From the NCBI GenBank assembly GCA_037576195.1, contig CM075102.1, positions 19,650,745 to 19,714,744 of the forward strand: a DNA stretch of 64,000 bases, in the 5' to 3' direction. Within the stretch, counting starts at the first letter, position 1. Every line of letters starts with the position of its first letter. Source of the stretch: Phytoseiulus persimilis. Its lineage: Eukaryota; Arthropoda; Arachnida; Mesostigmata; Phytoseiidae. A model generated the notes under the pieces. The model was not told the DNA's origin. It ran no database searches and worked only from the letters and a program-made list of their open reading frames with translations. The position numbers and the translations under genes were made by a program. This document shows, piece by piece, positions 24,158 to 36,399 of this stretch.

Positions 24158-25010
24158 TCATGGCACGGAGATTGTCGTTGACTCGTCATTCCTCACTCCG
24201 GCTGCAATCAGTCGCTTCATCCGGGCTCGAACCGCGAGCGCTTTACGCTGATCTTCGTTCTCGAGGTTGACTCGTGCGGCGTTCCCGGTAACTGCGAAAA
24301 AACCCCACTCTTCTCTAAGGCCTCTGACTGACGGCAGAGCGAAAGTCACGCGACACATTGCCGCAGACTCTCAGTTGCAAATGTGTCAAAATTCATCGGA
24401 AGAGGGCGTTGACGCAGCCACCTAGTTTTGGTTTGCTGGGTGCATTGAAGGAGGCTGTACGATTAGTTTGCAGCCGTTCCGAAGCAGCTCATGTTTTTGT
24501 TGTTGCCCCAGTGTCCCAGCGGGGGAATCCGGTTTGTCAGCTCGGGAATCTACGTCCACAGCTGGAATCTCGATAAATGAGATCATGCCTCGAGAGTCCT
24601 TGTGTCTGTTGTTCATTTTGATAGAAGGATCTGCTCGGAGGAAAAAGCGGTTTGATCTCGATTGACCGGAAATCTCCCAAACTTGTCGGCGAGGCTATAG
24701 GCCGTCCATGAGCCCGAAAGGAGACTGCCAACATGTTTCAGTCCTTGACATTGGATGCTCAATGCTCGAGTCCTACTCATGTTCCTCTGGATCGCGATGT
24801 CATCAGCCGAGTCTCATAATCTGTTCCCGAGGTCCGGATCGTTGGGACCTGAGAGATCTTTACCGACCTTGAGGTCGATGCTCTCGAGTGTAATCTCAAC
24901 AGCGAAATTTGGCCTTGTGACTGGAAAGATAAGAAAACACTAAAGGATATCGTAGTTTCGTTGAAGCGGATTCCTATGACCTCAGGAACCTCAAGCATCT
25001 CTGCTTTCGG
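24158..25010 (-). other. Probable minus-strand coding exons, unresolved gene model
   Basis: Several pieces read like protein on the minus strand. The last (24158 to about 24294) follows a strong acceptor, ttttttcgcag, and encodes GNAARVNLENEDQRKALA and ends STTISVP. A second, within 24422-24616, contains SFIEIPAVDVDSRADKPD and KHELLRNGCKLIV. A third (about 24835-24945) follows atctttccag and reads RPNFAVEITLESIDLKVGKD. A fourth near 24950-25010 reads KVAPKAEMLEVPEVIGIRF. I could not join all four in phase, so the order and borders are uncertain. I do not recognise the protein. If real, it diverges from the SLC16 gene starting at 25072. Confidence 0.3.
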
Positions 25011-25071
25011 AGCGACTTTGCCCCCAACCGCCTAGAATTCGAAAGTCCTTATATTTTCAGTCATTGATGAG

Positions 25072-28000
25072 ATGAGCGAGAAAAGAGCCTCAAGGGTTTC
25101 AACGAACCAGAGCTTATCGGCGATCTCGGAGGATGATCTGGCCAAGGTTGAAGAAACATCGCCCATGGCCCCAGATGGAGGTTACGGATGGGTGAGAACG
25201 ATGACCGAGAGTTTTGACTCTCTGCATGATACTGGTTTTGTCTGAGCACCCCGATTCCCGCCTGGGAGATCTATGAGCCCCTAGCGTGTCCTTGACCCCC
25301 AGTTCATCTCTCCAGGTTATCGTTTGCGCGTCGTTCCTGTGCTTCTTCATCGTCGATGGCACCATCTTCTCCATGGGAGGCTTCCTGACAGAGTGGGAGT
25401 CGCACTTTGAAAGCACGAAATCCCAAACCGCGTGGGTCGTCTCTCTCATGTCGGGAATGTACCTCCTCGTAGGTAAGATGAGTACCTAGCGGAAATGGCG
25501 TTCATGCTTGTGGAGGTAGGAAAGATTGGGAATGCGTCAGAACGACTTTATCGGAACCGTCGTCCCCAGGACCCATTGCCGGAGCGCTCTCAAACGCCTT
25601 GGGCTGCCGAACCGTGGCCATAATCGGATCGCTCCTGGCCACGACAGGACTCGTGCTGGCCCAGTACGCTCAGAGCATGCGGACAATGTACTTGTACGCG
25701 GGTATAATGACCGGGATCGGATATGGCTTTATTTTCCTCCCCGCAGCGTGTACAATTAGTTTTTATTTCGAGAAGAAGCGAGCTTTCGCGACCGGGGTCG
25801 CTGTTTGCGGATCCGGCATCGGCGGGCTTGTTCTTGGTATGCTGACTTTAGTTTCGATTTCGATCAGACTTTTCTCTCCGTTTTTCCTCTTGATTGTTAC
25901 CATTCTCTCAGACGTTGGGAACCCTTGCCCATTTGTCCTCATTAAGTGTCGGGAGATCTGCAGCGAAACCCCGGGATGACAGAGCAATTTTCTCCGTTGA
26001 TCAGGTCCCATCATGCCGTGGGCTTTGGACACCTACGGATGGGAACGATCGATGGTGTTCTTGGCAGCGCTTGCGGGAAGCTGCGCGTTCATCGCAACGC
26101 TTTTCAAACCGTTGGACTTGACGGTGGTAGAGCTGATAGACGAAGAAGCCGCGGAGGAAACACGAGAGCTCAGGAGCTCTCGACACGGCATCAATGCTGC
26201 TGCGGCCATCATGAGGAACCAGAATGGCTCCACACCCTCCTTGGACACCAAAGACGTGAGTAAAGAGTTGAGGAAGCCTGCGGTCATCAGAGTCGCTCGT
26301 GAATGTGGCATCGATCAGGTGCTGAACTCGCAAGATTCGGAGCCGGATTGATCTGGCCGGAATGGACTTGAAGTCAACGGTGTTTCGCAGCTAGATTCTG
26401 CGCTTGCATTCCGTTCTGCGGCACGACACACTCCGATTCTAGGAGGACTTCATCCCTCTTCGTTTATGAATCCCAATGATGGGAAGAACAGAAGGACCAG
26501 CCAGCTGAAAGAGCAGCTGTCGACTTTCAGTTTCGTCCTTCAGGCGGCTCCTGAGACGAGTTACCGGCTCAGGGTTCTCGAACATCTCTACCCGGCCTGG
26601 CTGGAGATGGTCGCAACGAGGGGCAGCATGAATGCACTTTCGGAGCGCTGGACGTGCGGGAACGATCCAGAGATCAATCCGATCACATTGTGGACTCCTA
26701 TGCGAAGAAACGCACGCAGTCAGCACAAGACTCTCAGAGTCGAGAGCAACGGAGAAACTCCCGCGGATCTCCTAGAATCAGCTGATCGAATTTCGTTTCC
26801 ATTACAGCCGGTTCTGGCAGCGAAGTTCCGTTCGAATTACGAATTGCATCGAGAAGGACACGAAGGTCCGCGGAAGGACTCGATCCCGTCATCAACCACC
26901 ACGGAGCTGCAGAAAGTGAGTTAGACCAATTCTCCCTGGTCCGGAGCTCGCGTTAGCCAGAGCGGTCAGTGGGATTTGTTCCTCTTTGAGAGATTTGCGT
27001 GCCATCATTGACACTGCCTCGAGTGAGGGGTCAGCTTGATGATTTCGGCAGCTTGGAAGTGGTTCTCGTCTCGGTTCCTTCTTAACATCACCCTTCACAG
27101 GTTGGTTCGGGGAAGATGAGCGCCAGTCGGAAATCGGTGGATATCTACCGAAGCAAGCTCAGCATCGATCAAGGGATCTTGCGCAAGCGGGGCCTCTCGG
27201 TGGCGTCGCTGTCGAACGGGGAACGGCGACTCACGAACCCGGAACTCAAGCCTCTGCTCCGGAAGGACATTTTCCTCAACGGCAGTCTCGTGCGGGTACC
27301 CGAATATCGTTCCCAAGCCAATATCAGCAACTACCATGCTAGCGTCATTCATCTCCCGACCCTCCTGGGCGAGGATCAGGGGCAGGTGTGGGGCTGTGTT
27401 CCGAAAGGCTTCGCCGATATGCTGAAGTCGATCCTGTGCTTCGATCTCATGCGCAGTCCATCCTTCCTTCTCCTGGCGGGCTCTGGTTTCCTGACTATGA
27501 TGGGTTTCTACATCCCATTCATGTATCTTGCGGATGCCGCTGTCGGAGCTGGAATCGAGAAGGTTCGTAGCCCAATTCCGTTTGTCACTTCAAGCGATAC
27601 TTGCTAATTTCAACGGGACCGGGGTTTGGACTCGATCGAGGAGCCGCTGGACTTCCGGCGCCTACGACGCTTGAAAAGTTTTGGGGTTACGATTGTTCCC
27701 GTTCAATTTCAGAACAGAGCCGCGTATCTGCTCTCGACCATCGGTTTCACCAACACCGCAGGCAGAGTGTTCTGTGGCTGGGTGTCCGACATGCCCAATG
27801 TTGGCGCTCTCCTCATCAACAACGTTGCGGTCACACTGGGAGGCATTGCCACGATTCTCATCCCCCACTTCATTGGCAACCTAGTGTGTCTGCACGCCTA
27901 CGCTGCTGTTTTCGGCTTCTCCATAGGTGAGTCCCAAACCACAAACACGAACCTGAGAGCGGAGCGGAACAGTAACGGATTGCGAAACCGAATCCCGTGA

Positions 28001-28668
28001 TGTTCCCGCTGTTGACACTCGCTTCAAGTCGAGGATATAGAGGTCGTGTCAACAACGCGACTTGAGGCTCCGCTGGGGTCCCATCGAGAACTTCTCCTCA
28101 CAACGTTAACCACGCGTACCCCGCAGCTTGCTTCGCCGCCCTCCGGTCGATCATCGTCGTCGAACTTTTCGGCCTGGAGAAACTCACAAATGGATTCGGC
28201 CTTCTGCTGCTATTTCAAGGTCTGGCCTCGCTCGTCGGAACACCTCTGGCAGGTGAGTTGAGCTTGTTGCACTCTGGTGGCTCGGCGGTTGCATTCATCG
28301 GATCGATCGGCTCGCTCACAGCCTCCAGACTGTGTCGTAATGACATCCGAAGCAACAACGTGCACTCGCTAGGATAATTGCTTCGAAGCCGCTTCGCTCA
28401 GAGCCAGAATTCCCAAGAGCGACCTCGATTCTCGAACCTTGAGGCACTAAGGCAAAATATCTCAAAAACGTCATTTTTTTTCCAAGGGTATTTATACGAC
28501 CGAACGCACGCATACAATGTACCTTTCTATTTCTTCGGAATTCTCATCACGATCTCCGGCTTGATGTGCATTCCCATAAACAACATCATCAAATGGGAAA
28601 AGCGCAAGGAGGAAACGGAGAATGACTCGTCGATTCGAGAGAAAATCAAAGTGACCTCAGTCGAATAG
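25072..28668 (+). CDS. SLC16 (monocarboxylate-type) transporter, complete, 9 exons
   Basis: Exons joined in phase: 25072-25191, 25316-25472, 25570-25836, 26005-26255, 26391-26915, 27101-27562, 27713-27926, 28127-28252, 28487-28668, giving 767 residues. The family signature before helix 1 is present as PDGGYGW (residues 34-40). Helices 1-6 lie in exons 2-4, with RRAFATG-like EKKRAFATGVAVCGSGIG between helices 4 and 5. A cytosolic loop of over 300 residues follows (exons 5-6), then helices 7-12 from SPSFLLLAGSGFLTMMGFYI onward, including STIGFTNTAGRVFCGWVSD. SLC16 members move lactate, pyruvate, aromatic amino acids or other substrates across the plasma membrane; the substrate here cannot be told. 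The long loop resembles insect and MCT14-like members rather than MCT1-4. An acceptor at 25060 suggests an intron in the 5' untranslated region. Confidence 0.93.
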
Positions 28669-30402
28669 AATAGAATCGAATTCGTCATACTCGAGTCGAA
28701 GAAACAGCACTCGTTTGCGTTTATGCAGCGTGGCGCTTCCAGCACTGGCTCTTGATGATGTTGGAAAGCGTACGTTATCACGGAAAGACTATGTACCTGA
28801 CCCAGTGTTGTAACTATTGAAGAAGACAGAACGCATTCTGATCATGAAGAATGGAACGAAAGTAATAAGTATCGATGGCTGAGGGCTACAAATGAATAAT
28901 TGAGTCGTGGAAATCGGCCTTGAGTATTTCAGGAATTTCGTTTCGGTTTTCGTGCTATTTCAACGTGTAAAAAAGCTCGGTTAAATTTCGTGAACATATA
29001 CTACACTGTTACGCATATGTCCATTGACGACCCCGTAGTGATCGATACGACGAGAATATTATTTTCCTAGCTCGATCTGCTAATATCTGAGTGTTTCTCG
29101 ATCTTCCATCTCCAACCGATTCCTAACCAGCCCACCGTCAGCCTCGCAGAGATCAGCCACCGTGCAACCGCTGGGGTCGCTACAGACTTGAACTCTTGCT
29201 AGATCAATATTCCTGCCCGTCGTCGATGAGCTCCTCCTCATCTGTGGGAATAGTCTTCTCCCATGGACGAATTTCCTCATTCACTCCTCCGTCACTTTGG
29301 CGGTTTCCAACTTGGAGTTCTCCGGCAACGAAATCGGTTTGCCTCCCTTTCGTGCGAAACCCTAACCTTCGACGTTCCGTCTGTTCTGCATTTCTGCAAG
29401 AGGTTTCTTTGAGATCTCAGGCGGCAACTCTTGTGTTTTCAGCGGCGGGTCGACGCCTCACACGCACTAATTGCTAACGAGAAGCCAGGGAGTACGAAAA
29501 TCATGCTACTTCGAGTTTCGGAACTTCGTTTGCCGCTCACGCACGTACATTTATGTGCGGGCGCTGTCAACGACACTCATGAACCTTCTCCAGGAGCCAG
29601 TCAAATGAGACATACCTCTCAATATTTCCGAGTTCCGAAAGTAGCGGTAAAATCATGCGTACCAACGTCTGAGAGTCGGCAGGAGACGAACTTGTTGGAA
29701 CTACATGGTAACATCATTTGCGTTCCTCTATGTGCGCCACATGGTTGAGACGCCATGGTTTCACGGTCGCTATCGGCTGAAAGAAGCATCTAAAGATGCA
29801 CTCACGCGATGACATCCACCCGGTCACGACGAGTGAAGCAACCTCTGCGTTATTTTCTGCGAATATCCATTTTGTGTCGAGCTCTAATGAGCACGGACGG
29901 AAACTCGCTCCTTACAGTTTCCATTTGCGATTCGAGATACAAGCATTATTCTGCCACTACCTGCTTTTGGAAGTGCCAAGCGGTTGAGAGATCTCGTCCG
30001 GGGAAGATAGGGACTCCATAAGTACTCCATGCTACACGTTGATGATCCTCAAAGTTATGTTTATACGGGAACTTTTGAGAATAGGAAATCGGGTTCTCGT
30101 CACACTATTGATGACGAGACGACACTCAGTCAGTGCAAAACGCGATATTTGTAGCGAGACTTGAGGCTAGCTTAGTAAGACATGTCAACACTATACTCCG
30201 TCGTTCGATGCTTCATGCGATTGTTGAACAGGGAACGATCCCGGGCAGTCGACCGATCGCCTCCATTTATGACCCCTTCTCGCACTCGAGAAGCCCTGCA
30301 TGGAAAGATGCTCACATTACATTTTAGTTCGTTGCATCGCCCTCGACCGTCAGGACAAAGTTTTTGTCTATCTTTTGGAGGAGCGACTGGAGATTGGGTC
30401 AA
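28669..30402. other. 1.7 kb without a supported gene
   Basis: Holds the 3' flank of the SLC16 gene and AT-richer sequence up to the Helitron-like array. Short frames such as 29196-29477 plus show no motif that I know. Confidence 0.4.
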
Positions 30403-33069
30403 TCTATATATATAAAAATCCAGGGTCTGTTTGTTTGTTTGTTTGTTTGTTTGTTTGTCCTCAATAGGCTCCTCTGGTATTGATCGGATCGACTTGGAAC
30501 AAACTGCATAATGTAGGGCGGCTCTCCGGGAAGGACATAGGCCACCCACCACTCCCCCCCTCCTCCTCCCCTCCTCCCCCCCTCGCGATTTAACACAACT
30601 TTGACCCCCTCCATACTGTCATCCGCATCCAAATTCTGACGATAAGGTGCACCGCCCCGTTATGACGCCAGCCAGACTCATCCCATCGTCATCGGATATC
30701 CTTCCCAACCTCCTCTCCTATACATCTCTATATATATAAAAATCCAGGGTCTGTTTGTTTGTTTGTTTGTTTGTTTGTTTGTTTGTTTGTTTGTTTGTTT
30801 GTCTGTTTGTTTGTCTGTCCTCAATAGGCTCCTCCGGTATTGATCGGATCTCCTTGGAACAAACTGCATAATGTAGGGCGACTCACCGGGAAGGACATAG
30901 GCCACCCACCCCTCCCCCCCTCCCCCTCCCCTCCTTCCCCCCTCGCGATTTAACACAACTTTGACCCCCTCCATACTGTCATCCGCATCCAAATTCTGAC
31001 GATAAGGTGCACCGCCCCGTTATGACGCCAGCCAGACTCATCCCATCGTCATCGGATATCCTTCCCAACCTCCTCTCCTATACATCTCTATATATATAAA
31101 AATCCAGGGTCTGTTTGTTTGTTTGTTTGTTTGTTTGTTTGTTTGTTTGTCTGTTTGTTTGTCTGTCCTCAATAGGCTCCTCCGGTATTGATCGGATCTC
31201 CTTGGAACAAACTGCATAATGTAGGGCGACTCACCGGGAAGGACATAGGCCACCCACCCCTCCCCCCTCCCCCTCCCCTCCTTCCCCCCTCGCGATTTAC
31301 CCCAACTTTGACCCCCTCCATACTCTCACCCGCATCCAAATTCTGACGATAAGGTGCACCGCCCCGTTATGACGCCAGCCAGATTCATCCCATCGTCATC
31401 GGATATCCTTCCCCACCTCCTCTCCTATACATCTATCATAAAAATTCCTGGAGGGGTGATTTAGAGACCAATAAGGCCATTACTTCCCAACTCTGGAGGG
31501 GTGATTCCGAGACCAATCTGGCCATTAGTTTCCAACTCTGGAGGGGTGATTACGAGACCAATCTGGCCTTTAGTTTCTAACTCTGGAGGGCTGATTGCGA
31601 GACCAATCTGGACATTACTTTCCAACTTTGGAGGGGTGATTCCGAGACCAATCTGGCCATTACTTTCCAACTCTGGAGGGGTGATTCCGGGACCAATCTG
31701 GCCATTACTTTCCAACTCTGGAGGGATGATTCCGGTGCCAATTCGACCATTAGTTTTCAACTCTGGAGGGGTGATTCCGGTATCAATCTGGCCATTACTT
31801 TCCAACTCTGGAGGGGTGATTCCGGTGCCAATTTGACCATTAGTTCTCAACTCTGGAGGGGTGATTCCGGTATCAATCTGGCCATTACTTTCCAACTCTG
31901 GAGGGGTGATTCCGGTGCCAATTTGACCATTAGTTTTCAACTCTGGAGGGGTGATTCCGAGACCAATCTGGCCATTACTTTCCAACTCTGGAGGGGTGAT
32001 TCCGGGGCCAATCTGAGCATTACTTCCCAACTCTGGAGGGGTGATTCCGAGACCAATCTGGCCATTACTTTCCAACTCTGGAGGGGTGATTCCGGTGCCA
32101 ATTTGACCATTAGTTTTCAACTCTGGAGGGGTGATTCCGAGACCAATCTGACATTACTTCCCAACTCTGGAGGGGTGATTCCGAGACCAATCTGAGCATT
32201 ACTTCCCAAATCTGGAGGGGTGATTCCGAGACCAATCTGAGCATTACTTCCCAACTCTAGAGGGGTGATTCCGGGGCCAATCTGAGCATTACTTCCCAAC
32301 TCTGGAGGAGTGATTCCGAGACCGATCTGAGCATTACTTCCCAACTCTGGAGGGGTGATTCCGAGACCAATCTGAGCATTACTTCCCAACTCTGGAGGAG
32401 TGATTCCGAGACCGATCTGAGCATCACTTCCCAACTCTGGAGGGGTGATTCCGAGACCGATCTGAGCATTACTTTTCAACTCTGGAGGGGTGATTCCGAG
32501 ACCAATCTGAGCATTACTCCCCAACTCTGGAGGGGTGATTCCGAGACCGATCTGAGCATTACTTTTCAACTCTGGAGGGGTGATTCCGGGGCCAATCTGA
32601 GCATTACTTCCCAACTCTGGAGGAGTGATTCCGAGACCGATCTGAGCATTTTCAACTCTGGAGGGGTGATTCCGAGACCAATCTGAGCATTACTCCCCAA
32701 CTCTGGAGGGTTGATTCCGAGACCGATCTGAGCATTACTTTTCAACTCTGGAGGGGTGATTCCGGGGCCAATCTGAGCATTACTTCCCAACTCTGGAGGG
32801 GTGATTCCGAGACCAATCTGAGCATTACTTCCCAACTCTGGAGGGGTGATTCCGGGACCGATCTGAGCATTACTTCTCGAAACCTTAATGCTGACCCAGT
32901 GAAGAGAAGGAAAAGTGCCTCGATCCCAGGTCAGAATCCTATCGAGAATCGGTGGCCACCCCCGAAGGTGTCCCGATGACACCGCATGTTAGGCAAGGTG
33001 TGTCTGTCAGCAGTAGACTCCCAAAGCAAGGGACGGGCCAGCCAGCGTAGTCGGCCGAAGGCCGGCTAG
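30403..33069 (+). mobile_element. Helitron-like non-autonomous element, copy A
   Basis: Starts with three tandem heads (about 30403, 30729 and 31089). Each has a TA run, AAAAATCCAGGG, a TTTG microsatellite, then about 250 bp of conserved sequence ending in a C-rich block. Next come the 45-bp minisatellite (31443-32878) and a 190-bp tail. The tail ends in a stem CGGCC-GAA-GGCCG directly followed by GCTAGT. A short GC-rich hairpin next to a CTAG end without terminal inverted repeats is the hallmark of Helitron and Helentron 3' ends. The ends directly abut copy B at 33070. No Rep/helicase gene is present, so it would depend on an autonomous partner. Assignment to the superfamily rests on structure alone. 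Confidence 0.7.
31443..32878. repeat. 45-bp minisatellite array 1, about 32 units
   Basis: Head-to-tail units of 45 bp built around CTCTGGAGGGGTGATTCCGA, then ACCAATCTG and CATTACTT. Units differ by point changes and rare short deletions, for example one missing base near 32150 and one short unit near 32650. Two unit flavours alternate in blocks: GGCCATTACTTTCC (left part) and GAGCATTACTTCCC (right part). Because 45 is a multiple of three, most units stay in frame on both strands. Confidence 0.97.
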
Positions 33070-36000
33070 TATATATATAAAAATCCAGGGTCTGTTTGTT
33101 TGTTTGTTTGTTTGTTTGTCCTCAATAGGCTCCTCTGGTATTGATCGGATCGACTTGGAACAAACTGCATAATGTAGGGCGGCTCTCCGGGAAGGACATA
33201 GGCCACCCACCACTCCCCCCCTCCTCCTCCCCTCCTCCCCCCCTCGCGATTTAACACAACTTTGACCCCCTCCATACTGTCATCCGCATCCAAATTCTGA
33301 CGATAAGGTGCACCGCCCCGTTATGACGCCAGCCAGACTCATCCCATCGTCATCGGATATCCTTCCCCACCTCCTCTCCTATACATCTATCATAAAATCT
33401 ATATATATAAAAATCCAGGGTCTGTTTGTTTGTTTGTTTGTTTGTCCTCAATAGGCTCCTCTGGTATTGATCGGATCGACTTGGAACAAACTGCATAATG
33501 TAGGGCGGCTCTCCGGGAAGGACATAGGCCACCCACCACTCCCCCCCTCCTCCTCCCCTCCTCCCCCCCTCGCGATTTAACACAACTTTGACCCCCTCCA
33601 TACTGTCATCCGCATCCAAATTCTGACGATAAGGTGCACCGCCCCGTTATGACGCCAGCCAGACTCATCCCATCGTCATCGGATATCCTTCCCCACCTCC
33701 TCTCCTATACATCTATCATAAAAATCTATCATAAAAATTCCTGGAGGGGTGATTTCGAGACCAATCTGGCCATTACTTTCCAACTCTGGAGGGGTGATTC
33801 CGAGACCAATCTGGCCATTACTTCTCAACTCTGGAGGGGTGATCCCGAGACCAATTTGGCCATTACTTCTCAACTCTGGAGGGGTGATTCCGAGACCAAT
33901 CTGGCCATTACTTCTCAACTCTGGAGGGGTGATTCCGAGACCAATCTGGCCATTACTTTCCAACTCTGGAGGGGTGATTCCGAGACCAATCTGGCCATTA
34001 CTTCTCAACTCTGGAGGGGTGATTCCGAGACCAATTTGGCCATTACTTCTCAACTCTGGAGGGGTGATTCCGAGACCAATCTGGCCATTACTTCTCAACT
34101 CTGGAGGGGTGATTCCGAGACCAATCTGGCCATTACTTTCCAACTCTGGAGGGATGATTCCGGGAGCAATCTGAGCATTACTTCCCAAGCCTGGAGGGGT
34201 GATTCCGGGAGCAATCTGAGCATTACTTTCCAACTCTGCAGGGGTGATTCCGAGACCAATCTGGCCATTATTTCCCAACTCTGGAGGGGTGATTCCGAGA
34301 CCAATCTGGCCATTACTTTCCAACTCTGGAGGGATGATTCCGGGAGCAATCTGAGCATTGCTTCCCAAGCCTGGAGGGGTGATTCCGGGAGCAATCTGAG
34401 CATTACTTTCCAACTCTGGAGGAGTGATTCCGAGACCAATCTGGCCAATACTTTCGAACTCTGGAGGGGTGATTCCGAGACCATTCTGGCCATTACTTTC
34501 CAACTCTGGAGGGGTGATTCCGAGACCAATCTGGCCATTACTTCTCAACTCTGGAGGGGTGATTCCGAGACCAATCTGGCCATTACTTTCCAACTCTGGA
34601 GGGATGATTCCGGGAGCAATCTGAGCATTACTTCCCAAGTCTGGAGGGGTGATTCCGGGAGCAATCTGAGCATTACTTTCCAACTCTGGAGGAGTGATTC
34701 CGAGACCAATCTGGCCATTACTTCCCAACTCTGGAGGGGTGATTCCGAGACCAATCTGAGCATTACTTCCCAACTCTGGAGGGGTGATTCTGGGATCAAT
34801 CTGACCATTACTTTCCAACTCTGCAGGAGTGATTCCGAGACCAATCTGACCATTACTTTCCAACTCTGGAGGGGTGATTCCGAGACCAATCTGAGAATTA
34901 CTGTCCAATTCTGGAGGGGTGAATCCGGGACCAATCTGAGCATTATTCTCCAACTCTGGAGGGGTGATTCCGAGACCGATCTGAGAATTACTGTCCAACT
35001 CTGGAGGGGTGATTTCGGGACCAATCTGAGCATTATTTTCCAACTCTGGAGAGGTGATTCCGAGACCAATCTGAGCATTGATTTCCAACTCAGGAGGGGT
35101 GATTCCGAGACCAATCTGAGCATTACTTTCGAACTCTGGAGGGGTTATTCCGGGACCGATCTCAGCATTATTTTCCAACTCTGGAGGGGTGATTCCGAGA
35201 CCAATCTGAGAATTACTGTCCAACTCTGGAGGGGTGATTTCGGGACCAATCTGAGCATTATTTTCCAACTCTGCAGGAGTGATTCCGAGACCAATCTGAC
35301 CATTACTTTCCAACTCTGGAGGGGTGATTCCGAGACCAATCTGAGAATTACTGTCTAACTCTGGAGGGGTGATTTCGGGACCAATCTGAGCATTATTTTC
35401 CAACTCTGGAGGGGTGATTCCGAGACCAATCTGAGCATTATTTTCCAACTCTGCAGGAGTGATTCCGAGACCAATCTGACCATTACTTTCCAACTCTGGA
35501 GGGGTGATTTTGAGACCAATCTGAGAATTACTGTCCAACTCGAGAGGGGTGATTTCGGGACCAATCTGAGCATCATTTTCCAACTCTGGAGGGGTGATTC
35601 CGAGACCAATCTGAGAATTACTGTCCAACTCTGGAGGGGTGATTTCGGGACAAATCTGACCATTACTTTCCAACTCTGGAGGGGTGATTCCGAGACCAAT
35701 CTGAGCATTGATTTCCAACCCAGGAGGGGTGATTTCGGGACCAATCCAACCATTACTTTCCAACTCTGGAGGGGTGATTCTGAGACCAATCTGAGCATTA
35801 CTTTCCAACTCTGGAGGGGTGATTCTGGGATCAATCTGGCCATTACTTTGCAACTCTGGAGGGATGATTCTAGGACCAATTTGGTCATTACTTTCCAACT
35901 CTGGAGGGGTGATTCCGAGACCAATCTGGCCATTACTTTCCAACTCTGGAGGGGTGATTCTGAGACCAATCTGAGCATTACTTCCCAACTCTAGAAGGAA

Positions 36001-36399
36001 GATTCCGGTACCAATCTGAGCATAGTTTTCCAAGTCTGGAGAGGTGATTCCGAGACCAATCTGACTATCACTTTCCGAGTCTGGAGGGGTGATCTCGAGA
36101 CATATCTAACCATACTTTTCAAAACCTGGGGGGGTGATTCCGGGACCAATCTGACCATGCTTCTCCGAATCTGGAGGGGTGATTACGACACCAATCTGAC
36201 CATACTTCTCGAAACCATGATGCTGACCAAGTGAAGAGAGAGGAAACTGCCTCGACTCCAGGTCAGAATCCTATCGAGAATCGGTGGCCACTCTCGAAGG
36301 TCTCATGACACTACATTTAAGGCAATGTGTGTCTGTCAGCAGTAGACTCCCGAAGCAAGGGACGGGTCGGCCAGCGTAGTCGGCCGAAGGCCGGCTAGT
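33070..36399 (+). mobile_element. Helitron-like non-autonomous element, copy B
   Basis: Begins exactly where copy A ends. It has two heads (33070 and about 33399), a longer 45-bp array (33736 to about 36208) and a tail homologous to that of copy A, ending in the same CGGCC-GAA-GGCCG stem and GCTAGT at 36399. The tails of A and B differ by many substitutions and a few small deletions (for example after CTCGAAGGT), so the duplication is not brand new. Flanking sequence after 36399 (agagactaaatg) is unrelated to the flank before copy A, and no target-site duplication is evident, as expected for rolling-circle elements. Confidence 0.7.
33736..36208. repeat. 45-bp minisatellite array 2, about 54 units
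   Basis: Same 45-bp unit as array 1 but longer. The minus strand is open for 785 codons (33676-36033) as a 15-residue repeat with core ELESNGQIGLGITPP. The plus strand is open for 574 codons (33634-35358) with core LWRGDSETNLAITFQ. Further frames are open for 140-200 codons. The composition is explained by the in-frame period, so I do not call a gene. The block at 34900-35700 has its own variants (GAGAATTACTGTCC), showing local spread of unit types. Confidence 0.97.

Noticed and set aside
30399-33619. Frames with VAYVLPGEPPYIMQFVP next to KQTNKQTN repeats
   Set aside because: This recurring protein is the translation of the Helitron-like head and its TTTG microsatellite, not a gene.
33634-36033. 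Giant repeat proteins of 785 and 574 residues
   Set aside because: Both are products of a 45-bp minisatellite with an in-frame period. Several frames are open at once, and no start context, splice signals or non-repeat domain supports a gene.
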